Of a stretch of 19,397 nt of DNA, positions 8,487-16,018 are shown one piece after another; within the stretch, counting starts at the first letter, position 1; every line of letters begins with the position of its first letter. A program made the position numbers and the translations under genes. The stretch comes from Candidatus Latescibacterota bacterium (GTDB lineage Bacteria; Latescibacterota; UBA2968; UBA8231). Where the stretch lies: positions 16,793 to 36,189 of the forward strand of contig JAGWBY010000020.1 of the NCBI GenBank assembly GCA_021295675.1, in the 5' to 3' direction. The notes under the pieces were generated by a model. That model was given only the letters and a program-made list of their open reading frames with translations. It made no database searches and was not told where the DNA came from.

Positions 8487-8612
8487 TTTACCTGACCCTC
8501 CTTGGCCCTGTTCGATTTTCCGCTTGGCCCCCGGCGATACTATTGTATTTTTAAAGAAAGGATGCGCCGCTAGCGCCCGAATAACCACTCACCTGAAACC
8601 ACCATAAAACTA

Positions 8613-10742
8613 ATGACCGACAAAGCCAAATGGGCTTGGACAACGCTGTGCCTGAGCCTGCTGGTCCTACTGCCAGCAGTCTATTTCTACTTTTCGGACC
8701 TCGCTGAGCCTCCCCCCAAGGCCCTCACGCCGGAGCCGCCCAGCCCCATTGCCATGCTGATCGCCGCCGACCGCTGCGATCTCGCCTATCCCCAACTCAC
8801 CGCGCTAGACACGATCCAACACGAGCCAACCGCTCAAGCGCACCTCGAGTTCCAGCAGGCGTTTTGCGAGCTCATGCTCAAAGAGCCAAGCCGCGCGTAC
8901 GATCGCTTGCGCGACCTCGACCTACCGGCCTTGGACGACTACCGCCGCTTCTGGATAGCTCGCTCCCTAGAGGACATGGGGCAGACACACGAAGCCATCG
9001 CCGAGTACGAAAATTTCCTAGCCACCTCGACTAATCCGCTCCTCCGCAACCCAGCTAGCATGCACTTGGCCTCCCTCTACCGGACCGCCGGCCAACCCGC
9101 CAAAGCCCTAGCCCTGTACAAGGGGCAACTTGCGCAGGGCACTGATCCAGCGCGGGTGCTCTACTTGCTCGCAACCACCAGCCAGAAGCACGATCCGGTG
9201 GGGGCGCAAAAGTGGCGTTTAGAGCTTTTGGAAAACTACCCCATATCCAAGCACGCTCTCAGTAGCCTGTCGCACTTGCCAAAGAAGCTCGACGCCCGCA
9301 CGGCTTATGCCAAGGCCCACACCTACTACAGCCACAAGCGGTACAACCAAGCCATCAAGAGCTTGCAGAACTTCATCCGCCAACACAGCGGCGACCAGCG
9401 CGTTGCCCAAGCACACTACATGCTCGGCCGGGCCCACCAGTCTGCGGGTCACTATACCAAGGCCGAACAGGTTTTTCGCACGGTTTACGAGCGCTACGGC
9501 AGCCCAGCGGTCCTTTATCGCATCGCCAGCCTCTCGGTCCGCAAAAACCGCGAAGACAAGGCCATTGCGGCCTATGCGAACTTTGCCAAGCGCTATCCCC
9601 AGCACGACTTGGCCGACGACGCCCTGTGGCAGGCCGCCAAAGCCGCCGAGCGCCAAAGCCAGTTCGCCCGTGCCGAGACGCTCTATCGCCGCCTCGCCGA
9701 GCACCACCCGCAAACCGATTACGGCGACGAAGCGCGTTGGAGCGTCGGTTTCGCGCTCTATTGCCAAGAGCAATACTCCGAAGCTCTCGCCGCTTTTGAG
9801 CGCGCCAGTCAGCAGGCGCGCCAGCCCCACATCATCGACCAATCCCTGTATTGGGCTGGAAAAAGCGCCGATCGACTGGGCCAGACAAAGGACGCCACCG
9901 CGTTCTACCGCCGCGCTGCCGCCGGATTTCCCCGCTCGTACTACTCGGCCCGTGCCGTCCAATTGGGCTATAGAGACCAAGTTCAACTCAAAGGGCGATC
10001 CGCCGACACCCTCCGCCAAGACATCCCCTCGCTGGCGCACAGGGCACACCTCGAACGCGCTGGCTTGCTGAACCAATTGGGGCTGAGGGATTGGTCGGTA
10101 GCCGAGATGGAGCAAGCCGTCAGCGACTACAAGGGCCACAAGACCGCGCTAAAGGCCATCCGCGACTACTACGAAGCGCTCGGCTATCGCGACCAAGCTC
10201 TGCGGCTGTCGATGCGCCTGTTCGACGGGCAAGACCCAGAGGAACTGTCGCGCATCTACCCGACTTACTACTGGGAAGAGATTGCCGCGGCCGCAGCCGA
10301 GGCTCAAATCGACCCCTACCTGGTCCTATCGGTAATTCGCCAGGAGAGCACATTCAACGAAAAAGCGGTGTCGCGGGCGGGGGCTAGGGGCTTGATGCAG
10401 ATCATGCCCCACACTGGCCTCAACCTCGCGCGGAGGTTGAAGGTGAAACCCTTTGAACTGCGCGCGCTTTTCGATCCGGCTGTCTCCATCCGCTTGGGCA
10501 GTTATTTTCTCGGCGACCAAATGCGCCAATTCACGACCGACGCGGGTGCGGACTTGGGCTTTGAACTAGGCTTGGCCGCTTACAACGCCGGCCCGCACAA
10601 CGCCCGCCGATGGCTCAAGACCTTTCCCTCCGAGGACCCGGACGCTTTCGTCGAGCGCATCCCCTTCAAGGAGACTCGCCTCTACGTCAAGCTAGTCCTC
10701 AAAAACTACGCCATTTACAAGGCCCTGTCCGATGACGTCTGA
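8613..10742 (+). CDS. slt: Soluble lytic murein transglycosylase, Slt70-like, with TPR superhelix
   Basis: This enzyme cleaves the MurNAc-GlcNAc bond in peptidoglycan, leaving 1,6-anhydro ends, and acts in the periplasm. The 709 residues begin with a short cationic N-terminus and a hydrophobic helix (about residues 9-27, LCLSLLVLLPAVYFYF), read as a signal anchor. Residues 60-540 are alpha-helical TPR-like repeats (for example YNQAIKSLQNFIRQH, KAEQVFRTVYERYG, AETLYRRLAEHHPQ). The C-terminal SLT domain holds the catalytic Glu578 in SVIRQESTFN, then GARGLMQIMPHT and LAAYNAGPHNARRWL, all standard for family 1 transglycosylases. There is no strong Shine-Dalgarno before ATG 8613, but the start precedes the hydrophobic helix. 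The last 11 bases overlap the next gene, so the two are translationally coupled. Confidence 0.93.
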   Translation: MTDKAKWAWTTLCLSLLVLLPAVYFYFSDLAEPPPKALTPEPPSPIAMLIAADRCDLAYPQLTALDTIQHEPTAQAHLEFQQAFCELMLKEPSRAYDRLRDLDLPALDDYRRFWIARSLEDMGQTHEAIAEYENFLATSTNPLLRNPASMHLASLYRTAGQPAKALALYKGQLAQGTDPARVLYLLATTSQKHDPVGAQKWRLELLENYPISKHALSSLSHLPKKLDARTAYAKAHTYYSHKRYNQAIKSLQNFIRQHSGDQRVAQAHYMLGRAHQSAGHYTKAEQVFRTVYERYGSPAVLYRIASLSVRKNREDKAIAAYANFAKRYPQHDLADDALWQAAKAAERQSQFARAETLYRRLAEHHPQTDYGDEARWSVGFALYCQEQYSEALAAFERASQQARQPHIIDQSLYWAGKSADRLGQTKDATAFYRRAAAGFPRSYYSARAVQLGYRDQVQLKGRSADTLRQDIPSLAHRAHLERAGLLNQLGLRDWSVAEMEQAVSDYKGHKTALKAIRDYYEALGYRDQALRLSMRLFDGQDPEELSRIYPTYYWEEIAAAAAEAQIDPYLVLSVIRQESTFNEKAVSRAGARGLMQIMPHTGLNLARRLKVKPFELRALFDPAVSIRLGSYFLGDQMRQFTTDAGADLGFELGLAAYNAGPHNARRWLKTFPSEDPDAFVERIPFKETRLYVKLVLKNYAIYKALSDDV

Positions 10743-11010
10743 ACAAGAAGAGCAGCGAGAAAAAAGACACAAGCTGATCGAAGATATTTTCATCTTGCTC
10801 TGCATCGCCAGCCTCTGGCCCGTGGTGCTAGGTTGGACCGAGCCGATCTATCAGTACTTGCTCTACGCGGCACTGGCGGGCTTGGTCTTCATTTTCGTGC
10901 GGCGCATCCGCCGCTTCCACGACGCCCGCGACGCCCTGCGCGATGCCGAGGACGGCCCACAGATAGGCCCCGCTCCCAAGCGCGACGATGATAATCACTC
11001 GCAGAATTGA
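10732..11010 (+). CDS. Small two-helix membrane protein of unknown function
   Basis: The 92-residue protein starts at ATG 10732 inside the end of slt (11-base overlap), which implies coupled expression. A charged N-terminus (EQEEQREKRHK) is followed by two hydrophobic segments: about residues 20-36 (FILLCIASLWPVVLGW) and 41-57 (YQYLLYAALAGLVFIFV). The tail is charged (RRIRRFHDARDALRD, then acidic and Asn-rich). The orientation is probably both ends in the cytoplasm. I do not recognise a family. Coupling to a lytic transglycosylase suggests an envelope role, but that is inference only. Confidence 0.75.
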   Translation: MTSEQEEQREKRHKLIEDIFILLCIASLWPVVLGWTEPIYQYLLYAALAGLVFIFVRRIRRFHDARDALRDAEDGPQIGPAPKRDDDNHSQN

Positions 11011-11076
11011 GACTGGGACGCGGTAAAGCTCCGTTTGTGCCATTACCCTGTAGAATTGCGTTCGCAGCGGTTGCAT

Positions 11077-11105
11077 TTGACTACCAAAGGGCGTTTGTTT
11101 GGAAT
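11077..11105 (+). promoter_or_regulatory. Candidate promoter of the two-gene cassette
   Basis: TTGACT (11077-11082) and TGGAAT (11100-11105) are separated by 17 bases, directly before the cassette's first ribosome binding site. The -10 box also lies in a small dyad, TGTTT-GGAAT-AAACA. The -35 match is good and the -10 is mediocre. If real, the cassette is transcribed independently of slt with a very short leader. Confidence 0.35.
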
Positions 11106-11123
11106 AAACAGCAGAGGACACAA

Positions 11124-11507
11124 ATGTCGATCACACAAGAAAATCCGCGAAAAATCTACAAAGACTATTCGCACCGAATTGAAGTATTGAGCAGCGACGC
11201 CGAGGACGATGGATTGGTATTGAACGAGGCGTCCGAAAGGGATTTTTGGCAATATATTAGGTCAGTACCCTTCGCACAAAAAGCGGGGCTGGTACTTGTG
11301 GACAATGGAGATCTGCGCGCCGTTTGGAAAGGCGATGATGAGAGTCACCTTGGGATTCAGTTTCTCGGCAACCAGTGGGTGGAGTACGTCATTTTCAAAC
11401 GCCGTCCAAGCACCAGCGATGTTGCGCGAGTGGCCGGCCGCGATACGCTTGATGGAGTAAAAAGACAGATTGATGCTTTCGATCTCACATCGCTGATGGA
11501 CACATGA
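11124..11507 (+). CDS. Conserved-looking hypothetical protein, first gene of a coupled pair
   Basis: The 127-residue protein starts at ATG 11124, which has AGAGGA 5-6 bases upstream; the frame is open further back to 11007 but without a site. The sequence is acidic and soluble with no membrane segment. It has a central beta-rich part (GLVLVDNGDLRAVWKGDD, LGIQFLGNQWVEYVIFKRR) and a C-terminal AGRDTLDGVKRQIDAFDL. I recall similar unnamed proteins next to a partner like the following gene in scattered bacteria, but cannot name a domain. The stop overlaps the next start (ATGA), so the two are made together, possibly as a pair of interacting proteins or a toxin-antitoxin-like module. Base use looks less GC-rich than slt and aceE, which suggests acquisition by transfer. 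Confidence 0.75.
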   Translation: MSITQENPRKIYKDYSHRIEVLSSDAEDDGLVLNEASERDFWQYIRSVPFAQKAGLVLVDNGDLRAVWKGDDESHLGIQFLGNQWVEYVIFKRRPSTSDVARVAGRDTLDGVKRQIDAFDLTSLMDT

Positions 11508-11947
11508 ACGGAAACAACCTTCTCGATGATGCCCATGTCGTCCGCTATGTCAAGCCGACCAGTAGGCACGAAGACGGGAGTGTAGATGGGTCGGCATTTC
11601 GCCTGCGTTCGGGTGATAACGGCCTATCCGTCAATTGGCTCGAATACTTCAGAGATCTTACCAAAGCACAGCAGCTTGACGAGGTGAGGAGGCTATCTCG
11701 GATAACGATGAGAAAACGCGGCTGTCTTGCAGAATTAGGTGTCGGTGCAACAAAGCAGTACTCTCCCGAACTCACTGCTCTCCGATTTGTTCACAAGCCA
11801 TTGGCTACCGAGAATGGATATGAAGCTGACCCGTCACATAGCGAAATTACCGGGCTACCGCAAGGCGACTCACCCCAAGCCGCGCTGATCGGCGATCTGA
11901 TCGCCGAGAGCATACAAGCCATTCATCCGGCAATAATTGATGAATAG
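11504..11947 (+). CDS. Hypothetical protein, second gene of the coupled pair
   Basis: The 147-residue protein starts at ATG 11504, overlapping the previous stop by 4 bases (ATGA). Features are LLDDAHVVRYVKPTS near the N-terminus, GSAFRLRSGDNGLSVNWLEYF, a basic stretch (LSRITMRKRGCLAELGVG), and a C-terminal half with DPSHSEITGLPQGDSP and LIGDLIAESIQAIHPAI. There are no membrane segments and no catalytic motif I can name. It is one of the few genes here ending in TAG, and that stop lies at the edge of the decayed DUF368 copy on the other strand. Function unknown; the fixed pairing with the upstream gene is its strongest clue. Confidence 0.75.
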   Translation: MNGNNLLDDAHVVRYVKPTSRHEDGSVDGSAFRLRSGDNGLSVNWLEYFRDLTKAQQLDEVRRLSRITMRKRGCLAELGVGATKQYSPELTALRFVHKPLATENGYEADPSHSEITGLPQGDSPQAALIGDLIAESIQAIHPAIIDE

Positions 11948-11963
11948 ATGAAAGCGTTTCATC
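11947..11963. other. Hairpin between convergent gene ends
   Basis: GATGAAA-GCG-TTTCATC is a perfect 7-base stem with a 3-base loop. It covers the stop of the second cassette gene and the stop of the decayed DUF368 copy. It lacks a T-run on either strand, so an intrinsic terminator is doubtful. The intact DUF368 locus does not have this symmetry. Confidence 0.3.
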
Positions 11964-12178
11964 GCCTTCTACCTAGCCACTCCAACACCAAGAACAGCAC
12001 CGCTCCCACCGCAATCAGCCCCAAGCTTAGCCAAACCTCGCCGCTGAAGTTCTGCGGCCACGCGCATTCGTAGCGCCCGTCCTCCAGAGCGTTGCGAAAC
12101 GGCCACCTTGCGCAGGGAGCCCAACATCAATCCCACCAACAAGGTCACGGTGCCGGCGCGAAACTTGTAGCCCTCGAA
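11959..12178 (-). pseudogene. Decayed 3' fragment of a DUF368 (PopT-like) gene
   Basis: This stretch matches the 3' end of the intact DUF368 gene at 14005-14904, including LVGLMLGSLRKV and, after correcting the frame, PFRNALEDGRYECAWPQ and the terminal LGRRR with its stop. It differs by a 2-base loss (GTGGCC for GTGTGGCC at about 12105), which shifts the frame, and by an internal deletion of about 210 bases. That deletion joins EGYKF to RAGTV and removes the second PGISGS motif. The 5' two-thirds of the gene is absent. It cannot make a transporter. It sits in the same orientation as the intact copy, so the two are direct repeats bracketing the HEPN-like gene. Confidence 0.8.
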
Positions 12179-12228
12179 CGGCCCCTGCCGGCCGAAACCC
12201 CGCAGTCCAACGCCCATAGGACGCCATG

Positions 12229-12564
12229 TCATGGGTTAATGGCGGTGTATTGAACTATGGGAGCCTTTTTTATCTTTTGGACTATAGTGTCTATGAAGAC
12301 GATGCTGGCGATGCACGAGTAGAATATCTGACAAGACTGGTCGTCTATCGGATTGTTCAACTCGTCGTCTCGGCAAAAATGATGAGCGGCGTAGTTGCGG
12401 GCAGTTACAAAACTAAGGATTGAGTGGACAGCGAATTGTTTTTGTACATCGCCGCTACCGGGGACTATTTGATAGTTGCTGTTTACCTTGCTGAAAATGC
12501 TTTCGTTTTTCTCGGTGAGGTCATCTATATCGTGCAGATCGGTGATCTTGACTTTCTTATCGAG
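12229..12564 (-). pseudogene. In-frame continuation past TAG: HEPN-like C-terminal segment
   Basis: Reading on in the frame of the 12565-13944 ORF gives 111 codons with no stop until TGA at 12231-12229. The translation starts LDKKVKITDLHDIDDL and contains SFVTARNYAAHHF, followed by a hydrophobic helix, IFYSCIASIVFIDTIVQK. R516-N-Y-A-A-H521, numbered from the upstream ATG, fits the R-x4-6-H signature of HEPN-superfamily RNases, placed between two helices as expected. There is no start codon with a ribosome binding site for this part alone. Either the TAG is a recent nonsense mutation (or sequencing error), or it is read through. It is more likely a broken gene than a recoded one. Confidence 0.6.
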
Positions 12565-13944
12565 CTACTTAATAATCGTTTCAAGGGCATCTCTGTACGT
12601 TGGATTTTTGCATTCCCCATACTTGTCTTGCAAACTCTTAAACACCTTCAATAGGGGTAGCCTATTGGTTTCGGGTTCTATATCGACAATTATTTGGCGG
12701 ATTAGAGCCTCCGTCGTACTGGCAAAATTGCGTAGATAATCGACGATTCGCGTTTCCTTAAAGCTAATAGGATTCTTCGTGCTAGTACCCCCTAGCTGAC
12801 CTTGTAGATCAGACAGAATACGCACCCAAGACCCGAAACTACTATTGTAATCCGATAGACTCGATAGCCGATCAAAGAGAACCTTCGCCTGTTTTTGGTC
12901 TGTTTTTAGTATCGTTTCTGCTTCTTTACTGCAAAGTTCGACGGTGTACCTAGCAAACACTTTTTCTAAGTCAAAGCGTTCAAAACGGACTACATGCTTG
13001 AGAGAATTGGCCCCTGAATAGTGTCGCCATCCGTTTCGTCTCTCAAAGCACTTGTCCCAAGTAGTTTTTGTTGCCGTAGCGAGCCACTCAGTCAGGTCGT
13101 ATATATCTTGCCTGAGCAAGACGAGTCCCTGCGTATAATACTTGGGGGCATCCTTGGCTCTATACTCCCATTTATGAAACAACTCTATGAGTCTCGCTAT
13201 ATCCTCCTCCATCATGTCGGGCGTATAATTTAGCTTCTCTTGTTGGATAAACTCTAATGCACTTAGGTACTGTGCGTTTTCTTGTTTACTGACAGACCTT
13301 TTAGGTGCCTTTTGAGTATATAACATGGCCTTGGCGGCTTGGTAGTAGGATAGCCGGTCAAAGGCATCTTTGTAGGTTTTTTCCCAGTGGTCATTCGTTT
13401 TTTGGAAACGTTCTTCCAACTGCCCTATCCCCTCGTCGGCATAGGGGCGAAACCGATCAATTCGGTCATACCCGTCGCTGAGTGCTTCTGCGAATATGTA
13501 TATCCTCCAGTATCTAAAATAGGCTTCGTAGGGTATCCGCTTGAACCCATCAGAGCACTCCTCGGGCTTGAAGACGGACGGGACTGTTTTACATCTCCAA
13601 GCCTCAGAATTTAGCACATCATAGGGGTGCAGGAATGACTCATGGTCCCATCCTTCATTGCTGTGGAACAACGAAGAGAAAAGGATACCCTTTTTGTAAA
13701 AATCCGAAAAACTTTTCCCATTGGCGCTCTTGGGGAACTTAATTAGCAGGTCGGGCTTTATCATTCTCCTCTCTAGCATCTCTACGATAGTGATGCCGTA
13801 GGGCAGTTTTTCAATACCAAACTGCTCCTTCAAATACTGCCCAAAATGGCCCCCGTATGCCGCATGATGGCGACTCGGTGCTTCGTGAAGATCTGCACAT
13901 AAGTAGCGTCTACAGGTATCTCGTTGGCTGGTGGTGAATCTCAT
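12565..13944 (-). CDS. Unknown large protein, N-terminal part of an amber-interrupted HEPN-like gene
   Basis: The 459-residue ORF starts at ATG 13944 with AAAGGAAG 6-7 bases upstream and ends at an in-frame TAG (12567-12565). It is rich in Lys, Tyr, Phe and Asp, and its DNA is clearly more AT-rich than its neighbours, pointing to horizontal transfer. I see no family motif. Near the N-terminus are HHAAYGGHFGQYLKEQFG and LPYGITIVEMLERRMIKPDL, the middle is helical and aromatic, and there is no membrane segment. The same frame continues past the TAG for another 111 sensible codons that carry an R-x4-H motif. The gene was therefore probably about 571 codons long. It lies alone on its strand, downstream of DUF368. 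A defence role is possible given the HEPN-like end, but this is inference. Confidence 0.65.
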   Translation of the reverse strand: MRFTTSQRDTCRRYLCADLHEAPSRHHAAYGGHFGQYLKEQFGIEKLPYGITIVEMLERRMIKPDLLIKFPKSANGKSFSDFYKKGILFSSLFHSNEGWDHESFLHPYDVLNSEAWRCKTVPSVFKPEECSDGFKRIPYEAYFRYWRIYIFAEALSDGYDRIDRFRPYADEGIGQLEERFQKTNDHWEKTYKDAFDRLSYYQAAKAMLYTQKAPKRSVSKQENAQYLSALEFIQQEKLNYTPDMMEEDIARLIELFHKWEYRAKDAPKYYTQGLVLLRQDIYDLTEWLATATKTTWDKCFERRNGWRHYSGANSLKHVVRFERFDLEKVFARYTVELCSKEAETILKTDQKQAKVLFDRLSSLSDYNSSFGSWVRILSDLQGQLGGTSTKNPISFKETRIVDYLRNFASTTEALIRQIIVDIEPETNRLPLLKVFKSLQDKYGECKNPTYRDALETIIK

Positions 13945-14004
13945 ACGATTCTTCCTTTAACGTTTGGCGTGGTTTTTACCATTTGATGGCTAGCCGCAAG
14001 CGTT

Positions 14005-14904
14005 TCACCGCCTTCTACCCAACCGCTCCAACGCCAAGACCAGCACAACTCCCACGGCAATCAGCCCCAAGCTCAGCCAAACCTCGCCGTTGAATTCCTG
14101 CGGCCACGCGCATTCGTAGCCCCCGTCCTCCTGCTCATTGCGGAACGGCCACACCTTGCGCAGGGAACCCAACATCAACCCGACCAAAAAGGCCATCGTA
14201 CTAGCGCGGAAGTGGGTCAGCAGGCGTTTGAGTAGCCGCGAGAAGCCCAATAAACCGACAATTCCCCCAACGCCAAAAAGGGCCAAGATCGTCCAATCGA
14301 ACTCGTGTACCGCGGTCAAGACCTGCTGGTATTTGCCCATGACCACCAGCAGAAACGAGCCGCTGATTCCCGGCAGAATCATCGCGCAAATGGCCACTAT
14401 GCCAGCCAGCGCAAACTTGTAGCCCTCGACCCCGGTCTCGACCGGCACCAACGTGGTGATGGCATAGCCAATCACTGCTCCAAGAGCTGTCAGCCCCCAC
14501 TGCGCCGGCCCCCATCCGGCAACCTGCCGCGCGACCACGAGCGCACTGGCCAAGATCAACCCCGTAAAAAAACCCCACACGGGCTGAGGATGGGCTGCCA
14601 GCAGCCAAGTTATGAATTTGGCCAGCGAGACAATGGCCAAACCCACGCCGAACAGTAGCGGCACCAGAAAGGGGGCATTGACGCGGTGCAACACTTCGGT
14701 CAAGCGTCCCCGCACCAAGGCACTCACGAGCCGTTGATCGACCGCGGCAATAGTCCCGACCAGCTCGTCGTAAATGCCCGTAATCAAGGCGATCGTCCCC
14801 CCGGAAACGCCGGGAATCACATCGGCTGTACCCATACACAACCCGCGCAAAACTAGCCCAGGTGCGCGACGTCTCCCCTTGGCTAGCAACTCACTTTTTT
14901 TCAC
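14005..14904 (-). CDS. popT: DUF368 membrane protein, undecaprenyl-phosphate translocase (PopT-like)
   Basis: DUF368 proteins flip undecaprenyl phosphate back across the cytoplasmic membrane so it can be reused for cell-wall precursors. The roughly 299-residue protein has eight or so hydrophobic segments and the two repeated family motifs: GTADVIPGVSGGT (about residues 25-37) and AMILPGISGS (about 173-182), which mark the two inverted halves. I chose GTG 14904 because GGAG lies 7 bases upstream; a TTG at 14907 is in frame and also possible. The start lies inside the end of mutY, so it is the last gene of the right-hand operon and translationally coupled. A decayed copy of its 3' end lies 2 kb downstream. 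The symbol is by family, not by direct proof. Confidence 0.88.
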   Translation of the reverse strand: MKKSELLAKGRRRAPGLVLRGLCMGTADVIPGVSGGTIALITGIYDELVGTIAAVDQRLVSALVRGRLTEVLHRVNAPFLVPLLFGVGLAIVSLAKFITWLLAAHPQPVWGFFTGLILASALVVARQVAGWGPAQWGLTALGAVIGYAITTLVPVETGVEGYKFALAGIVAICAMILPGISGSFLLVVMGKYQQVLTAVHEFDWTILALFGVGGIVGLLGFSRLLKRLLTHFRASTMAFLVGLMLGSLRKVWPFRNEQEDGGYECAWPQEFNGEVWLSLGLIAVGVVLVLALERLGRRR

Positions 14905-16018
14905 CAAACAGCTCCATCTGCTGTGCGTGTTCGCGCATGAACTCCACTATCCGGCGATCGGCCCGAGGCAGAGCGAAATCGTCCAAAGCCTCCGGCACAA
15001 TCCAGCGCCAAGCAGCGCAACCCAGCGCTTGGGGGGTGCCGCGCACATAGCGGGCGGCAAAAGCATGCAAGGTGATGCTAAAATGCGAATAGGCGTGATC
15101 CACGCTCGTCAGGCGCGCACCCACCTCGATCTCAATGCCCAATTCCTCGCGGATCTCGCGCATCAAGCACTCGGGCAGGGTTTCGCCAGGCTCCTGCTTG
15201 CCTCCGGGAAATTCCCACAGGCCACCGAGCATCCCCTCGGCTGGCCGCTGGGCGATTAGCAATTCGTCGCCCTTGCGAATCAAGCCAGCCGCCACTTGAT
15301 AATGCGGCCTCTGTTTCTTAGGGGCCTTGCGCGGCAGGGAGGCCGGGTCGTCCATTTCGGCCTTAGCCCGACACCAGTCGCCGACCGGACACGTCGGGCA
15401 AGAAGGGCTTTGCGGCGTGCAGACCCGCGACCCCAACTCCATCATCGCCTGATTGAAGTCGCCGGCCTCGCCCCGAGCCAGCAGGGCCTCCCCAGCAGCG
15501 ATGAGCTGCGCCTTGACTTGAGCGCGAGTCGGCTCTTCCTCAATCCGCAACAAGCGGCAGAGCACGCGAGTCACATTGCCGTCGAGCACCGGGTGGTCGC
15601 GGTCGAAGGCAATGCTGCTGACGGCCGCGGCCGTGTATTGGCCGATGCCAGGCAATTCAATCAGCTCTTGGTACGTATCCGGGATGCGGCCTCCCAACTC
15701 AAAGGCCATGCGCTTGGCCGCCTTGTGCATGTTGCGCGCCCGCGCATAGTAACCCAAGCCCTCCCAAGCCTTGAGTACTTGATCCTCGGAAGCAGCGGCC
15801 AGCACTTGAAGGGTGGGAAACGCGCGGATAAAACGCTCGAAATAGGGGGCCATCTGATCCACCCGGGTCTGCTGCAACATGACCTCGGACACCCAGACGT
15901 GATAGGGATTGCCACTGTCGCGCCAGCTCGTCTGCCGCTTGTTTTGGCGATACCAAGCCAAGAGCCGCGCGCGGAAGGCGCTGAGCGCGTCCTGATCGTC
16001 GAGCAAGCCGTGGCTCAA
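14891..16018 (-). CDS. mutY: A/G-specific adenine DNA glycosylase
   Basis: MutY removes adenine mispaired with 8-oxoguanine. The 375 residues are of normal length. In order: catalytic Glu45 in SEVMLQQTRV, the helix-hairpin-helix LPGIGQYTAAAV (about 122-133), catalytic Asp146 in PVLDGNVTRV, the iron-sulfur ligands Cys200, Cys207, Cys210 and Cys216 (C-x6-C-x2-C-x5-C), and a C-terminal Nudix-like 8-oxoG recognition domain (GGLWEFPGGKQEPGE, REIREELGIE). The start is TTG 16018, overlapping the TGA of the upstream P1 peptidase gene (TTGA), which implies translational coupling. Its own end overlaps DUF368. All key residues are present, so it should be active. Confidence 0.95.
   Translation of the reverse strand: MSHGLLDDQDALSAFRARLLAWYRQNKRQTSWRDSGNPYHVWVSEVMLQQTRVDQMAPYFERFIRAFPTLQVLAAASEDQVLKAWEGLGYYARARNMHKAAKRMAFELGGRIPDTYQELIELPGIGQYTAAAVSSIAFDRDHPVLDGNVTRVLCRLLRIEEEPTRAQVKAQLIAAGEALLARGEAGDFNQAMMELGSRVCTPQSPSCPTCPVGDWCRAKAEMDDPASLPRKAPKKQRPHYQVAAGLIRKGDELLIAQRPAEGMLGGLWEFPGGKQEPGETLPECLMREIREELGIEIEVGARLTSVDHAYSHFSITLHAFAARYVRGTPQALGCAAWRWIVPEALDDFALPRADRRIVEFMREHAQQMELFGEKK

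Noticed and set aside
11889..11910. Inverted repeat around GGCGATCTGATCGCC
   Set aside because: It lies inside the second cassette gene and follows from its codons (GDLIAE); no reason to call it a regulatory site.
12565..12567. TAG as pyrrolysine or a reassigned codon
   Set aside because: TAG is used as an apparent normal stop in the second cassette gene and the 64-codon ORF, and no suppressor tRNA or pyrrolysine genes are visible here. A nonsense mutation is simpler.
12226..12739. Plus-strand ORFs at 12226-12423, 12424-12654 and 12476-12739
   Set aside because: They lie antisense to the continuous HEPN-like frame on the minus strand, lack ribosome binding sites and show no protein-like motif pattern.
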